From positions 124,001 through 188,000 of the forward strand of contig NZ_BNBI01000005.1 of the NCBI RefSeq assembly GCF_014655295.1: a stretch of 64,000 nucleotides of DNA. Direction: 5' to 3'. Below are positions 8,484-16,634 of the stretch, one piece after another (position 1 is the first letter of the stretch; every line of letters starts with the position of its first letter). The translations under genes and the position numbers were made by a program. The stretch comes from Streptomyces fumanus (GTDB lineage Bacteria > Actinomycetota > Actinomycetes > Streptomycetales > Streptomycetaceae). The notes below the pieces were generated by a model that was given only the letters and a program-made list of their open reading frames with translations, was not told where the DNA came from and searched no databases.

Positions 8484-10151
8484 GTGAACGCCCCTTCCGT
8501 GTTCCCGCTCCACGATCTTGCCGACCTCGACGCGTCCATCGCGAGGGCGGTCGAGGGTCTGTTCGCCTACCAGGGGCAGAACGGCGCGTTCGCTCCCTCC
8601 GACACCCGCTACTCACCGGCGCACAGCGCCCTCGCCCTCATCGCCCTGCATCTGACCTCGCCCGAGGACGCGGACGGGCTGATCACGCGGGGGATCGCCC
8701 AGCTCTGCCGGACCCAGCGCTTCGACGGCGGGTGGTCCCCGCACCGGTTCGGTTCGGAGCCGCTGGCCACCGCCCTGGCCGTCGATGCGCTGCGGCTGAT
8801 CGCGCCCGAGCGCGCGGCCTCCGCCATCGAGGCGGCCAGGATCCTCATCGACCGGATCGGTCATGCCCAGGAGCACGCCGACGCGGCGCCGGCCGGGGGC
8901 TACGAACGTCTGCTCTTCAGCCCCACGGCGGCGTTGCGGCAGGACGTGGCGTTGCGTCTGCCGCTGTCGCCCGGCCGGGCGAGGAGACAGTTGAGCCTGC
9001 AGTGGCCGGCCGTGGCCAGTCTGACGCTGCGCGGCAGACGGCAGGAGTCCGCGGGCGATCCGGTGGGCCGGGCGGTCAGGGCCCGGACCCGGGCCTCCGC
9101 GCTGTCACTGATCCGGCAGTTGTACGAGCACGAAGGCGGCACCGGCGGTTTCGCGGCGGATCCCATGCTCACCGGTTACATCTGCATTGGCCTGGGCCTG
9201 TCCGGGCTGGGCCCCGACATCGCACGCGCGGCGGCCGCCTGGCTGAAGGCGGCCGGCGGTGAGTCGGGGCAGTGGGCCCAGGCGCCCCTGCACGTGCGCT
9301 GGACCAGCCTCGCCGGTTCGGCGCTCGCGGAGGCGGGGCTGGCCTCCGACACCCGGCTGGCCGGCACGGCCCACGTGCTGGCGCGGGCACAGCACCAGGC
9401 CGACTTCGCGCCGCTGGGCGTTCCCGCCGGGGGGTGGAGCGCCTCGGGCGGTCCGGGCTGGGCGACGACGCTGGACACGGCCGAGGCGGTGTCCGCCCTG
9501 GCGGCACTGACCGCGACCGACCGCACGGCGGTGATCCGCGAGGGCGTGCGGTGGCTGACGGACCAGCAGGACGCGGCCGGGTCGTGGAGCTACGCCGTAC
9601 GGGACACCTTGCCGGGCGCCTACGGACCCTGCGCCCACCTGACGGCCACGGCGGTCCGGGCACTGATCGACGCGGGCACGCCCGCCGACGACAAGCACGT
9701 CAAGAAGGCCCTGCACTGGCTCGCCCGGCGGCAGGACGCCTCCGGGTACTTCACGGCGATGTGGTTCCGGGGCCACACCATCGCCACCGCCGCGGTCGTC
9801 GAGACGTACTGCCGCATCGGCGACGGGGAACACGCGGTGGCCGCCCGCGCCCGGGACTGGCTGCTGCGCACCCAGCGGCGGGACGGTTCGTGGAGCGCCG
9901 GGCAGAGCGTCGGGGTCAGCTCGGTCGAGGAGACGGCCTCCGCGCTGCGCGCCCTCGTGGCCACCGGCCTGACCGGGTACGCCCCGCCCGTCGCCCGCGC
10001 CGTGGGGTGGCTGATCGCCCGGCAACGCACCAACGGCACCTGGCCCGGGGAGCCCGTCAACGAACACGTACGCCTGCAGCACCGCTACGCGGACGACCTG
10101 GTGGCCACCGCGCTGGCACTGCGGGCCCTCAGCGCCGTGCGCGGGAGATGA
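8484..10151 (+). CDS. Prenyltransferase/squalene-hopene-cyclase-like repeat protein lacking DxDD
   Basis: A 555-residue all-helical protein with at least six QW-type repeats (QRFDGGWSP, QDAAGSWSY, QDASGYFTA, QRRDGSWSA, QRTNGTWPG and an N-terminal QNGAFAP). This is the double alpha-barrel layout of class II terpene cyclases, but about 80 residues shorter than squalene-hopene cyclase. Where the catalytic DxDDTA acid should sit (about residues 326-332) the sequence reads TTLDTAE, keeping only the last Asp. A normal protonation-initiated cyclase is therefore doubtful. GTG 8484 is chosen because AAGGAGGA lies ten bases upstream. No prenyl synthase or hopanoid gene is nearby. Its 3' end overlaps the WhiB-like gene by 23 bases, tail to tail. 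Confidence 0.75.
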   Translation: MNAPSVFPLHDLADLDASIARAVEGLFAYQGQNGAFAPSDTRYSPAHSALALIALHLTSPEDADGLITRGIAQLCRTQRFDGGWSPHRFGSEPLATALAVDALRLIAPERAASAIEAARILIDRIGHAQEHADAAPAGGYERLLFSPTAALRQDVALRLPLSPGRARRQLSLQWPAVASLTLRGRRQESAGDPVGRAVRARTRASALSLIRQLYEHEGGTGGFAADPMLTGYICIGLGLSGLGPDIARAAAAWLKAAGGESGQWAQAPLHVRWTSLAGSALAEAGLASDTRLAGTAHVLARAQHQADFAPLGVPAGGWSASGGPGWATTLDTAEAVSALAALTATDRTAVIREGVRWLTDQQDAAGSWSYAVRDTLPGAYGPCAHLTATAVRALIDAGTPADDKHVKKALHWLARRQDASGYFTAMWFRGHTIATAAVVETYCRIGDGEHAVAARARDWLLRTQRRDGSWSAGQSVGVSSVEETASALRALVATGLTGYAPPVARAVGWLIARQRTNGTWPGEPVNEHVRLQHRYADDLVATALALRALSAVRGR

Positions 10152-10449
10152 GGGACGACGGGCGACAGTTGCCCCCGGACCGGCCGCTCTCGCACGGCGT
10201 CGACGGGACCGGCGGGTGGTGGCCGTTGCGCCAGACCGTACCGGCCGCGATCCCCGTGAAGTCCGCCAGTCCGTGGATGTACGAGAAGCAGTCCGCGAGC
10301 ACCGGGCAGGTACGGCAGACCGCCTTCGCCGTCTTCTCGGTGGCCACGTCGTCGAAGATGCCGGGGTCCACGACGTGGCGGCACGCGGCGTCCTCCATCC
10401 AGGTGTGGGACGTACGCGTCTCATCGAGCCGTACCTGCTCGCAGTCCAT
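10129..10449 (-). CDS. WhiB-family iron-sulfur transcriptional regulator
   Basis: A 106-residue Wbl protein. Four cluster ligands are visible: Cys23, Cys45, Cys48 and Cys54 (CRHVVDPGIF ... CRTCPVLADC). Wbl proteins carry a 4Fe-4S cluster and act with the principal sigma factor in development, redox or antibiotic control. The usual G[VI]WGG turn is altered to GIAAGTVWRNG, and the C-terminal basic stretch is short (SRARR). ATG 10449 has GGGAAG five bases upstream; GTG 10455 would add two residues. It is convergent with the cyclase-like gene and overlaps its end. Confidence 0.88.
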   Translation of the reverse strand: MDCEQVRLDETRTSHTWMEDAACRHVVDPGIFDDVATEKTAKAVCRTCPVLADCFSYIHGLADFTGIAAGTVWRNGHHPPVPSTPCESGRSGGNCRPSSLISRARR

Positions 10450-10566
10450 GATCACTTCCCGTGCCGTCGAGAACCCCGTGCTTCGCCTGGCTCAACGACC
10501 GCCCGGCGGCTCGGGTTCACCCCACGGCACACAGCCGTCCCGGCGGCCGTCACCCGCCGGGGCCGC

Positions 10567-11124
10567 TCACCGGGCTGCCTGCTGCCGCTTGCGGTACGTG
10601 GCCACCTTGTGCCGGTTGCCGCACTCGGCCATGCCGCACCAGCGCCGGGTGGCGGACCGCGACAGGTCCACGAAGAGGCGGGTGCAGTCCTCGTTGGAGC
10701 ACTCCCGGACGCGAGCGAAGTCGGCACCGCCCAGCAGGTCCACCGCGTCCCGGGCCACCGCCCCGAGCACCTCGTCGACGTCCCCGGTACGAGTCAGGTG
10801 CCCCTGCTCGTCGAGCTGGTGCCTCGGCAACGGCAGCCGGGCCGCCTCGTTCACCACGGCCAGGGCGTCCCGTACCTCGCTGTCCGCGTCCGGGGCCAGG
10901 GGCCAGGAGCGGACCAGCGTGTAGACGGCCTCCCGCAGGCGGCACGTCCTCGTCAGGGCCCGTGCGTCCAGCGGGCCGGGCGCGTCGAGCAGTGCCGCCT
11001 GCCGGATCCAGCGCCGCAGATCGTCGGGGGAGCGCAGCAGTTCGGTGCGCCGGCTCCGCCGCCAGAGCAGGGTCCCCGCGAGGTCCAGGGACAGGCGCCC
11101 GCTGACGAAGACGAAGTCATCCAC
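10567..11124 (-). CDS. CGNR zinc-finger / ABATE-domain putative regulator
   Basis: A 185-residue protein beginning FVFVSGRLSLDLAGTLLWR, typical of the ABATE N-terminal domain, and ending in the CGNR zinc finger (CSNEDCTRLFVDLSRS ... CGMAECGNRHKVATYRKR), the presumed DNA-binding part. Homologues are small stress-linked transcription regulators with no defined ligand. The GTG at 11124 lies only four bases after the stop of the aminotransferase gene, so it is probably co-transcribed. No clean ribosome site exists; a GTG at 11175 inside the upstream gene would add 17 residues. Confidence 0.75.
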   Translation of the reverse strand: MDDFVFVSGRLSLDLAGTLLWRRSRRTELLRSPDDLRRWIRQAALLDAPGPLDARALTRTCRLREAVYTLVRSWPLAPDADSEVRDALAVVNEAARLPLPRHQLDEQGHLTRTGDVDEVLGAVARDAVDLLGGADFARVRECSNEDCTRLFVDLSRSATRRWCGMAECGNRHKVATYRKRQQAAR

Positions 11125-11128
11125 CCCC

Positions 11129-12352
11129 TCATGGTGCCATCCGGTCCCCGGCACCCGCGCCACCCCTCCTGCCACCCAGCGCCTCGACGACCCGGGTCAG
11201 GATCTCGTCGAGTATCTCCTGCGAGGTGGCGAAGTTCAGCCGCAGGAACCCGTCGGCGTCCTCGCCGAACGGGGCCCCGCCGTCGAGCAGGACCCGGCCC
11301 TCCCTGAGCACCTTCTCCACCGGCGGCTCGTCCAGCCCGAGCGGCCGGGTGTCCAGCCACGCCAGGTAAGTGGCCTCCGGCAGGTGGTGGCGGACCAGCG
11401 GCAGCCGCTCGCGCAGCACCGCGTGGACCCGTCGGCGGTTGCGGTCCAGGACCGTCAGCAGGTCGCGCTGCCAGGCGTCACCGTGCTCCCAGGCGGCCAG
11501 CGTGGCGGTGACACCGAGCGGCGAGACGGTGCCGTACAGGTCGGGCGGCTGTGCGTCGCGCAGTGCGAGGAGGCGGTCGGGGCCGTAGTGCGTCAGGGCG
11601 CAACGGATGGCGGCCAGGTTGAACGCCTTGGTCGCGGAGGTCAGGGTCACCGTGCGCCGCGCGGCGTCGTCGGACAGGCTCGCGAAGGGAACATGCCGAT
11701 GAGGGGCGTGGGCCAGCTCGGCGTGGATCTCGTCACTGATGACGAGGAGGTCGTGCCGTCGCGCGATCACCGCGATGTCACCGAGCTCGTCACGCGTCAG
11801 GACGCGACCGGTGGGGTTGTGCGGATTGACCAGGAGGAGCGCCTTGCAGCCGAACCGTTTCACCGCGGTGTCCACAGCGGCGGGATCCATCTGCCAGTTG
11901 TGGTCGGTGTCCCGCATCGGGAGGGGGACGATCCGGCGGTTCATCGTTCGCAGCGTCGCCAGGAACGGCGGATAGTTGGGCGTCTGCACCGCCACCGCGT
12001 CCCCGTCGGACGTGGCAAGGTGGAGGACGAGTTGCAGGCACTGGATCAGGTCGGTCTGCTCGCGCACCCGGTGCGCCGACGCGGACCATCCGTGGCGTTC
12101 GGCCATCCGTTTGGCGAAGGCCGGCCGCAGCGGGCTGCCGTTCGGCCAGTCCGGATACCCGAGGTCGAGGTCGTCGATCGCCTGACGCAACGCGGCCGCC
12201 ACCGGCGGCGGGGTGGGGAAGTCCATGTCGGCCACCCACGCCGGCAACACATCCCGCCCGGCACGGCGCCACTTGACGCCGCCGCGGGCGCGCAGCCGCT
12301 CCAGATCGAGGTCGTCGAAGCCGGGAAATCCCTGAGCCTGTGCGGTCCTCAT
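11129..12352 (-). CDS. PLP-dependent aminotransferase / cystathionine beta-lyase, MalY/PatB type
   Basis: A 407-residue fold-type I PLP enzyme. The Schiff-base lysine is in TSATKAFNLAAI; NPHNPTGRVLTRDEL and SDEIHAELAH are the usual cofactor-contact motifs, and the N-terminal VLPAWVADMDFP is characteristic of the MalY/PatB branch. Members cleave cystathionine and related C-S bonds; some also repress or detoxify. The ATG overlaps the stop of the DinB-like gene (ATGA) and the CGNR gene follows four bases after its stop, giving a three-gene operon. Substrate is not determined by the context. Confidence 0.82.
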   Translation of the reverse strand: MRTAQAQGFPGFDDLDLERLRARGGVKWRRAGRDVLPAWVADMDFPTPPPVAAALRQAIDDLDLGYPDWPNGSPLRPAFAKRMAERHGWSASAHRVREQTDLIQCLQLVLHLATSDGDAVAVQTPNYPPFLATLRTMNRRIVPLPMRDTDHNWQMDPAAVDTAVKRFGCKALLLVNPHNPTGRVLTRDELGDIAVIARRHDLLVISDEIHAELAHAPHRHVPFASLSDDAARRTVTLTSATKAFNLAAIRCALTHYGPDRLLALRDAQPPDLYGTVSPLGVTATLAAWEHGDAWQRDLLTVLDRNRRRVHAVLRERLPLVRHHLPEATYLAWLDTRPLGLDEPPVEKVLREGRVLLDGGAPFGEDADGFLRLNFATSQEILDEILTRVVEALGGRRGGAGAGDRMAP

Positions 12353-12816
12353 GCCGCGACCCCCGCCCGCAGAAGGTCCCGGGTGATCTGCACCTGACCG
12401 TGATGCTGGGCCAGTTCCTCCAGTACGTGGAGCTGGACGCCCCGCACGCTCAAGGGGCGGTCCGGTCCCTCGAAGTCGGCGGGGGCGGCGTTGCGCGGTG
12501 CGTCCGCCGACGCCGCCCGGCGGAGGTCCGCCCGCAGGCGCACGAACAGCGCGTCCACCTCTTCGCGCAGGCGTCGCACATCCCCTGCCGCCCTGAACTC
12601 GGCGGGCCGATCACGGTCGACGTGCCGTCCGGCGACCACATGGCCGAGCCAGTAGTCCGCCACACCGACGCAGTGGTACGCGATGGCGTAGGGGGAGTTG
12701 GCGTCCGGCAGCGGCGGCGCGGTATTGGCGAGGTCGTCACCCAGCTCCACCAGCGCGTCGAGCATCCCGTCGAAGGCGCGGCGGAGGAAGTACAGGTACT
12801 CGTCGTGATCGTGCAC
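12349..12816 (-). CDS. DinB/DUF664-family protein
   Basis: A 155-residue four-helix-bundle protein of the DinB/mycothiol-dependent transferase superfamily. Candidate metal-binding histidines are in AYHCVGVADYWLGHVV and ELAQHHGQVQITRDLL, the latter being the classic DinB C-terminal HxxxH-like motif. In actinomycetes these proteins often act as thiol (mycothiol)-dependent S-transferases. The GTG start has AAGGAGG upstream. It is the first gene of the operon with the PLP lyase and CGNR protein; a role in thiol or sulfur detoxification would fit the lyase, but that is inference. Confidence 0.75.
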   Translation of the reverse strand: MHDHDEYLYFLRRAFDGMLDALVELGDDLANTAPPLPDANSPYAIAYHCVGVADYWLGHVVAGRHVDRDRPAEFRAAGDVRRLREEVDALFVRLRADLRRAASADAPRNAAPADFEGPDRPLSVRGVQLHVLEELAQHHGQVQITRDLLRAGVAA

Positions 12817-13113
12817 GGTGCCTCCTTGTCGGTCGAAGCATGAGGATCATCAGGATCATCAAGACGACGACACCTGTCAAGGCGGTGTCTTCACGAGGTG
12901 GCAGAGGTAAGTGCATGGAATAAATACGGCAAAGCGGGCTCCACGGGCGAAGAAAGTAACTGCCTTAGCTGGTGTTGTCGAGGGTAGGAGCCCGAGGGAT
13001 CGCAACCGACTTCGTCCCCGGGCGAGTCGGTCCGAGCTGCGACCCGAGGGTGCGGGCCGCACCCTGGACGGGCAGGGCCCGACCGGCAGCGGGAGACCAA
13101 GGAGTGACGCCAC

Positions 13114-13446
13114 ATGCGGGACGACGAGCGGAAAGAGACCTGGGACGCGTTCCGTGACGCGGTGAACATGACGCCGGGGGAGCTGGAGAAGTGGCTGGAC
13201 TCGGAGCGATCGCAGGCGGCCGGGCAGCACAAGGACGGGGGCGAGTCCACGGGGCATGCCTCCGGTCGCCGCATCCTGGACATCCTGCGGACCAAGAAGG
13301 GCGACCTCTCGGACGAGGACTACCAGCACATGCGCAAGGTGGTCGGCTACGTCCAGCGGCATCTCGCGCAGCGGCCCTCCGGTGACGTACGGGACACCCG
13401 GTGGCGGGATTCGCTGATGAACTGGGGACACGACCCGCTGAAGTGA
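13114..13446 (+). CDS. DUF3140 family protein
   Basis: A 110-residue soluble protein containing the conserved stretches FRDAVNMTPGELEKWL, GHASGRRILDILR and HMRKVVGYVQRHLAQRP and ending in SLMNWGHDPLK, matching the DUF3140 family from end to end. Function is unknown; homologues have been proposed to bind DNA. The ATG has AAGGAG nine bases upstream. It is monocistronic, divergent from the DinB-like operon, behind a 297-base region that holds its promoter. Confidence 0.8.
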   Translation: MRDDERKETWDAFRDAVNMTPGELEKWLDSERSQAAGQHKDGGESTGHASGRRILDILRTKKGDLSDEDYQHMRKVVGYVQRHLAQRPSGDVRDTRWRDSLMNWGHDPLK

Positions 13447-13491
13447 CCCGAGCCGCGCCCGCCCCGGCGTCGTCCGGCCGGCGGCGGCGCT

Positions 13492-13521
13492 TTGTGGGCC
13501 TGATGTGCGCAGCCCTATGAT
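13492..13521 (+). promoter_or_regulatory. Candidate promoter upstream of the lipoprotein gene
   Basis: TTGTGG (13492-13497) and TATGAT (13516-13521) are separated by 18 bases. The -10 is a near-consensus hexamer in otherwise GC-rich DNA. Transcription would start near 13528, ahead of the small coupled reading frame and the lipoprotein gene. Confidence 0.4.
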
Positions 13522-13560
13522 CAGCCGCTGTTCGTCATCCAGCGGCTGGAGGAACCGTCC

Positions 13561-13635
13561 GTGGGCCATTCCCTGGAGTCCGATCCGGTGCCGGGCGCGG
13601 AGCGGCGGCGAGGTCCGTCCGCGTGGGCGGCGTGA
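13561..13635 (+). CDS. Possible 24-residue leader peptide coupled to the lipoprotein gene
   Basis: A short reading frame starting at GTG 13561, preceded by GGAGGA with seven bases of spacing. It ends in a TGA that shares its last base with the lipoprotein ATG at 13635 (TGATG). The ribosome site is better than any before the lipoprotein itself, which suggests translation of the lipoprotein is coupled to this frame. The predicted peptide is polar and matches nothing I know. Low confidence. Confidence 0.3.
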   Translation: MGHSLESDPVPGAERRRGPSAWAA

Positions 13636-14117
13636 TGAGCGGCGAGGAGTGCGGCCGTACCGGCATGCGGCGCGCGCTGCTCGTACCGCTGGTGGCGGTG
13701 GCCCTGGCCGGCTGCTCCCTCCTCGGCCGGGACGCCACCCCGTGCGGGCAGGCCGACGCGGACTCGCGGGTGTCCGCGGTGTGGCGGTCCGCCGACTTCG
13801 GCGGACCGGACGCGGTGACGGTCCGGCTCTGCGTGGACGACACCTGCGAGGCGCGGTCGTCCGGCGATCCGGGCGATCCGTTCACCTCGCTGGCGGTCCG
13901 GCTCCCCGACGACGTGGGTGCGGTCGCCGTGCCGGTTCGGCTCACCGTGACCTCCGCGCGCGGCGGTGACACGGTCGTCGAGGACAGCGTCCGGGCCGAG
14001 TTGACCGAGCAGCACCCCAACGGGCGCACCTGCCCGCCCACCGCGTGGACGGCGACGTTCCGCGCCCACCCCGAGAAGGGCCTGACCTCACCGGAGGGAC
14101 TGGCGCTGCAGGACTGA
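13635..14117 (+). CDS. Putative secreted lipoprotein
   Basis: A 160-residue protein with a lipobox, VALAGC, after the short hydrophobic run MRRALLVPLVAVALAG, so it should be lipid-anchored on the outer face of the membrane. The mature part has three further cysteines (TPCGQ, LCVDDTCEA, GRTCPP) that could form disulfides, and beta-rich sequence. No family recognised. Start uncertain: ATG 13635 is coupled to an upstream mini-frame, while the internal ATG 13665 would give a compact 17-residue signal peptide. Confidence 0.7.
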   Translation: MSGEECGRTGMRRALLVPLVAVALAGCSLLGRDATPCGQADADSRVSAVWRSADFGGPDAVTVRLCVDDTCEARSSGDPGDPFTSLAVRLPDDVGAVAVPVRLTVTSARGGDTVVEDSVRAELTEQHPNGRTCPPTAWTATFRAHPEKGLTSPEGLALQD

Positions 14118-14146
14118 GCCTCTGCTCCGGGCGGCCGGTGGCGGGG

Positions 14147-14758
14147 TCACCCGCGACCGGCCAGCCCCCCGGCGGCGGCGAGTGTGCGGGCGGCCTCCAT
14201 GACGGTCCGGCGGCGGCGGTCGAGGGCGGCCCGCTCGGTCTCCTCGTCCAGCACCAGGCGGCACATCCGCGGCACCGCGAAGTTCCAGGCGATCAGCCCC
14301 ATGACGGTGAACAGCAGGTCCTGCGCGGCGCGCACGCGCGTCTCCTCCGGCAGTTGCCGGGCCGCGTCGCCGCCCGTGAGCCGCTCCACCTTCCGGCGGA
14401 AGGCGTCGCGGCGCTCCCGCTCGCTCTCGGCGTCCTCCTCGACCGCCTCCAGCGCGTCCCACAGCAGCAGCCTGATCAGCTCCGGGTGCTCCTGGTACCA
14501 GTCGAAGAGCTGTCCGACCGACTCGGCCACCGCGTCGGGATCGACGCGGATGGCGGCGCCGGCCTCCTCCAGCTTCGCCCGCAGTACGGCGGCGAACAGC
14601 TTCTCCTTGCTGCCGTAGTAGAGGTAGATGGCCTGCTTGTTCGCCCTGGCGGCCGTCGCGATCCGCTCGACCCTGGCCCCCGCGAGGCCGTGCTCGGCGA
14701 ACTCGGCGGCAGCGGCGGCGAAGATCCGCCGCCTGGTGTCCTCCGCGTCATAAGCCAT
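14147..14758 (-). CDS. TetR/AcrR-family repressor of the adjacent SDR gene
   Basis: A 203-residue TetR regulator: HTH at about residues 8-55 (VERIATAARANKQAIYLYYGSKEKL) followed by a helical ligand domain. It is divergent from the SDR-like gene at 14862, and the 100-base gap contains two copies of AACCATCYGGTT in opposite orientation, one near each start, so it probably represses both. Ligand unknown. Confidence 0.85.
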   Translation of the reverse strand: MAYDAEDTRRRIFAAAAAEFAEHGLAGARVERIATAARANKQAIYLYYGSKEKLFAAVLRAKLEEAGAAIRVDPDAVAESVGQLFDWYQEHPELIRLLLWDALEAVEEDAESERERRDAFRRKVERLTGGDAARQLPEETRVRAAQDLLFTVMGLIAWNFAVPRMCRLVLDEETERAALDRRRRTVMEAARTLAAAGGLAGRG

Positions 14759-14768
14759 GGCCGAATTA

Positions 14769-14837
14769 AACCATCCGGTTGACTCCGCGTCCCCCGGGCG
14801 GCAGCATCCTCCTCGGATGTAAAACAACCAGATGGTT
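14769..14837. promoter_or_regulatory. Paired TetR operators, AACCATCYGGTT
   Basis: AACCATCCGGTT at 14769-14780 and, on the other strand, AACCATCTGGTT at 14826-14837. Each is itself an AACC/GGTT dyad. One copy lies just before the TetR start and the other 25 bases before the SDR start, as expected for a repressor controlling a divergent pair. Confidence 0.6.
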
Positions 14838-14861
14838 TAGTCAGCGAGAGGCTGCCCGCGC

Positions 14862-15692
14862 ATGAGCACTCCGACTTCCTCACCCGCGTCCTCACCCGCC
14901 CCCGAGCCCGCCCCCGTGCCGGTCCGCAACCCACTGCCCGGCGGCCTGGCCGGCGCGACCGCCGTCCTCGTCGGCGGCACCTCCGGTATCGGGCTGGCGA
15001 CGGGTGTGCTGCTGCGCTCGGTCGGCGCCCGCGTCGTGCTGGTCGGCCGCGACGCCGACCGGCTCAAGGCCGCCGTCTCCCGGGTGCGCGGTGCGGGCCC
15101 GGACGAGGACGCCGACGACGCCGTACTGGGCGTCGCGGGCGACGGCGCCGACGACCGGACCCTCGCCGAGGCGTTCGACCGCGCCGGTCAGGTCGACCAC
15201 GTCCTCGTCACCGCGGGCGGCATCGGAGGCGTCGGCCCGGTGACCGGCCTGACGGCCGACGACCTCGGCGCGGCCTTCGACTCCCGGCTCCGCGGGGCCT
15301 TCGCCGCCGCCCGCACGGTGGCGACCCGGCTCCCGGCGGGCGGCTCCCTCACCTTCAGCTCCGGCATCCTCGTCGTCCGCCCCCGGGCCGGGATGAGCGC
15401 CCCGCTGACGGCCGCCGGTGCCGTGGAGATCCTCACCCGGGCCCTCGCCGTGGAACTCGCCCCCGCCCGGCTGCGGGTGAACACCGTCCGGTTCGGCCGG
15501 ATCGACACCCCGCTGCTGCGCTCGCAGCCGGGGCTGGACTCCGACGCCGCCGTCGCCGCCGCGGGCGCCTCCGCGCCCCTCGGCCGCTTCGGCACCGCCG
15601 AGGAGGCCGCCGCCTCGGTCCTGTTCCTCATGGCCAACCCTTACGTCACCGGCCAGGTCGTCACCGTCGACGGCGGCGAGACCCTCGTCTGA
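14862..15692 (+). CDS. SDR-fold protein lacking the catalytic Tyr-Lys pair
   Basis: A 276-residue short-chain dehydrogenase/reductase-like protein with a proline-rich N-terminal extension of about 30 residues. The nucleotide motif GGTSGIGLATG and the C-terminal GQVVTVDGGETLV are intact. At the active site (about residues 180-190) the usual YxxxK is replaced by PLTAAGAVEI, so both catalytic Tyr and Lys are missing, while the preceding Ser (TFSSGIL) remains. It may bind NAD(P)H without standard reductase activity, or act as a regulator or binding protein. Divergent from its likely TetR repressor. Confidence 0.8.
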   Translation: MSTPTSSPASSPAPEPAPVPVRNPLPGGLAGATAVLVGGTSGIGLATGVLLRSVGARVVLVGRDADRLKAAVSRVRGAGPDEDADDAVLGVAGDGADDRTLAEAFDRAGQVDHVLVTAGGIGGVGPVTGLTADDLGAAFDSRLRGAFAAARTVATRLPAGGSLTFSSGILVVRPRAGMSAPLTAAGAVEILTRALAVELAPARLRVNTVRFGRIDTPLLRSQPGLDSDAAVAAAGASAPLGRFGTAEEAAASVLFLMANPYVTGQVVTVDGGETLV

Positions 15693-15696
15693 CCCC

Positions 15697-16536
15697 TCAG
15701 GCGGCGTCCTCGTGGGCGGTGGCGGCCGACTTCTCGCGCCACGGTTCGAGGTCGTCGTGGATCTGCCGCAGCTTGACCTCCAGGCGCTCCAGGGTGTCGC
15801 GGCCGAGGTAGAGATGGGTGGGCAGCCGGTCGGTGTTGGTGACCTCGACGATCAGGGCGGCGCCCTTCACCGGGTCGCCGAGCTGGGCGTGGTTGGTCTG
15901 GCCGGCCCAGTCCAGGGTCGCGTGGGCGGGTGTGCCGTCGTAGTCGGCGATCCGGCGGGCGGCCACCGACAGGGAGCTGGCGTCGAGGAAGTCGGTGCGG
16001 AAGACGCCGGGTTCGACCACCATCGACTGGATGCCGAACGGGGCCAGCTCCACCGACAGGGCCTCGCTGATGCCGGCGACCGCGAACTTGGACGCCGCGT
16101 ACAGCCCGACACCGGGCTCGCCCTCGAAGCCGGCGCGGGAGCCGATGTGCACCAGCTTGCCGGCGCCCTGCCGGCGCATGACGGGCAGTACGGCACGGGT
16201 GACGTTGATCAGCCCGAAGACGTTCAGGTCGAACAGCGAGCGGGCCTCGGCGTCGGAGACCTCCTCCAGGGCGCCCAGCAGCCCGCGGCCCGCGTTGTTG
16301 ACCAGGACGTCGATGCCGCCGAAGCGGTCCACGGCGGCCTGCACGGCGTCGGGGATGCCGCCGGTGTCGGTGACGTCCAGGGCGACGGGCAGGACGGCGT
16401 CGGAGTCCCTGAGGTCGTCCGGCACCCGCCGCGGGTCACGGACGGCGACGACGACCTCGTTGCCGTCCTTGAGCGCGGCGCGGGCGATCTCCGCGCCGAT
16501 GCCGCGGGAGGCGCCGGTGATGAACCACGTAGCCAT
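15697..16536 (-). CDS. SDR-family oxidoreductase
   Basis: A 279-residue classical SDR. The cofactor motif TGASRGIGAE, the VLVNNAGRG structural motif, and the catalytic Ser (HIGSRAG) and YAASK are all present. The C-terminal extension beyond residue 220 is typical of the retinol-dehydrogenase-like SDRs common in Streptomyces. ATG 16536 has AGAGGA upstream. It is convergent with the SDR-like gene at 14862, with only four bases between the stops. Substrate unknown. Confidence 0.85.
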   Translation of the reverse strand: MATWFITGASRGIGAEIARAALKDGNEVVVAVRDPRRVPDDLRDSDAVLPVALDVTDTGGIPDAVQAAVDRFGGIDVLVNNAGRGLLGALEEVSDAEARSLFDLNVFGLINVTRAVLPVMRRQGAGKLVHIGSRAGFEGEPGVGLYAASKFAVAGISEALSVELAPFGIQSMVVEPGVFRTDFLDASSLSVAARRIADYDGTPAHATLDWAGQTNHAQLGDPVKGAALIVEVTNTDRLPTHLYLGRDTLERLEVKLRQIHDDLEPWREKSAATAHEDAA

Positions 16537-16634
16537 GGGAGTTCCTCTTTCGTCGCGTTGCGTGCCCCGTCGCCGCGGGGCCTCTCCTCCTGACGTGTTC
16601 GAGTCTGCGGACGGCGGCGCCGCCGATGAAGGCC

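Noticed and set aside
12962..12987. SigB-like promoter (GCCT-N16-GGGTAG) before the DUF3140 gene
   Set aside because: The -10 differs from the GGGTAT/GGGTAC form and such loose matches are common by chance in GC-rich DNA.
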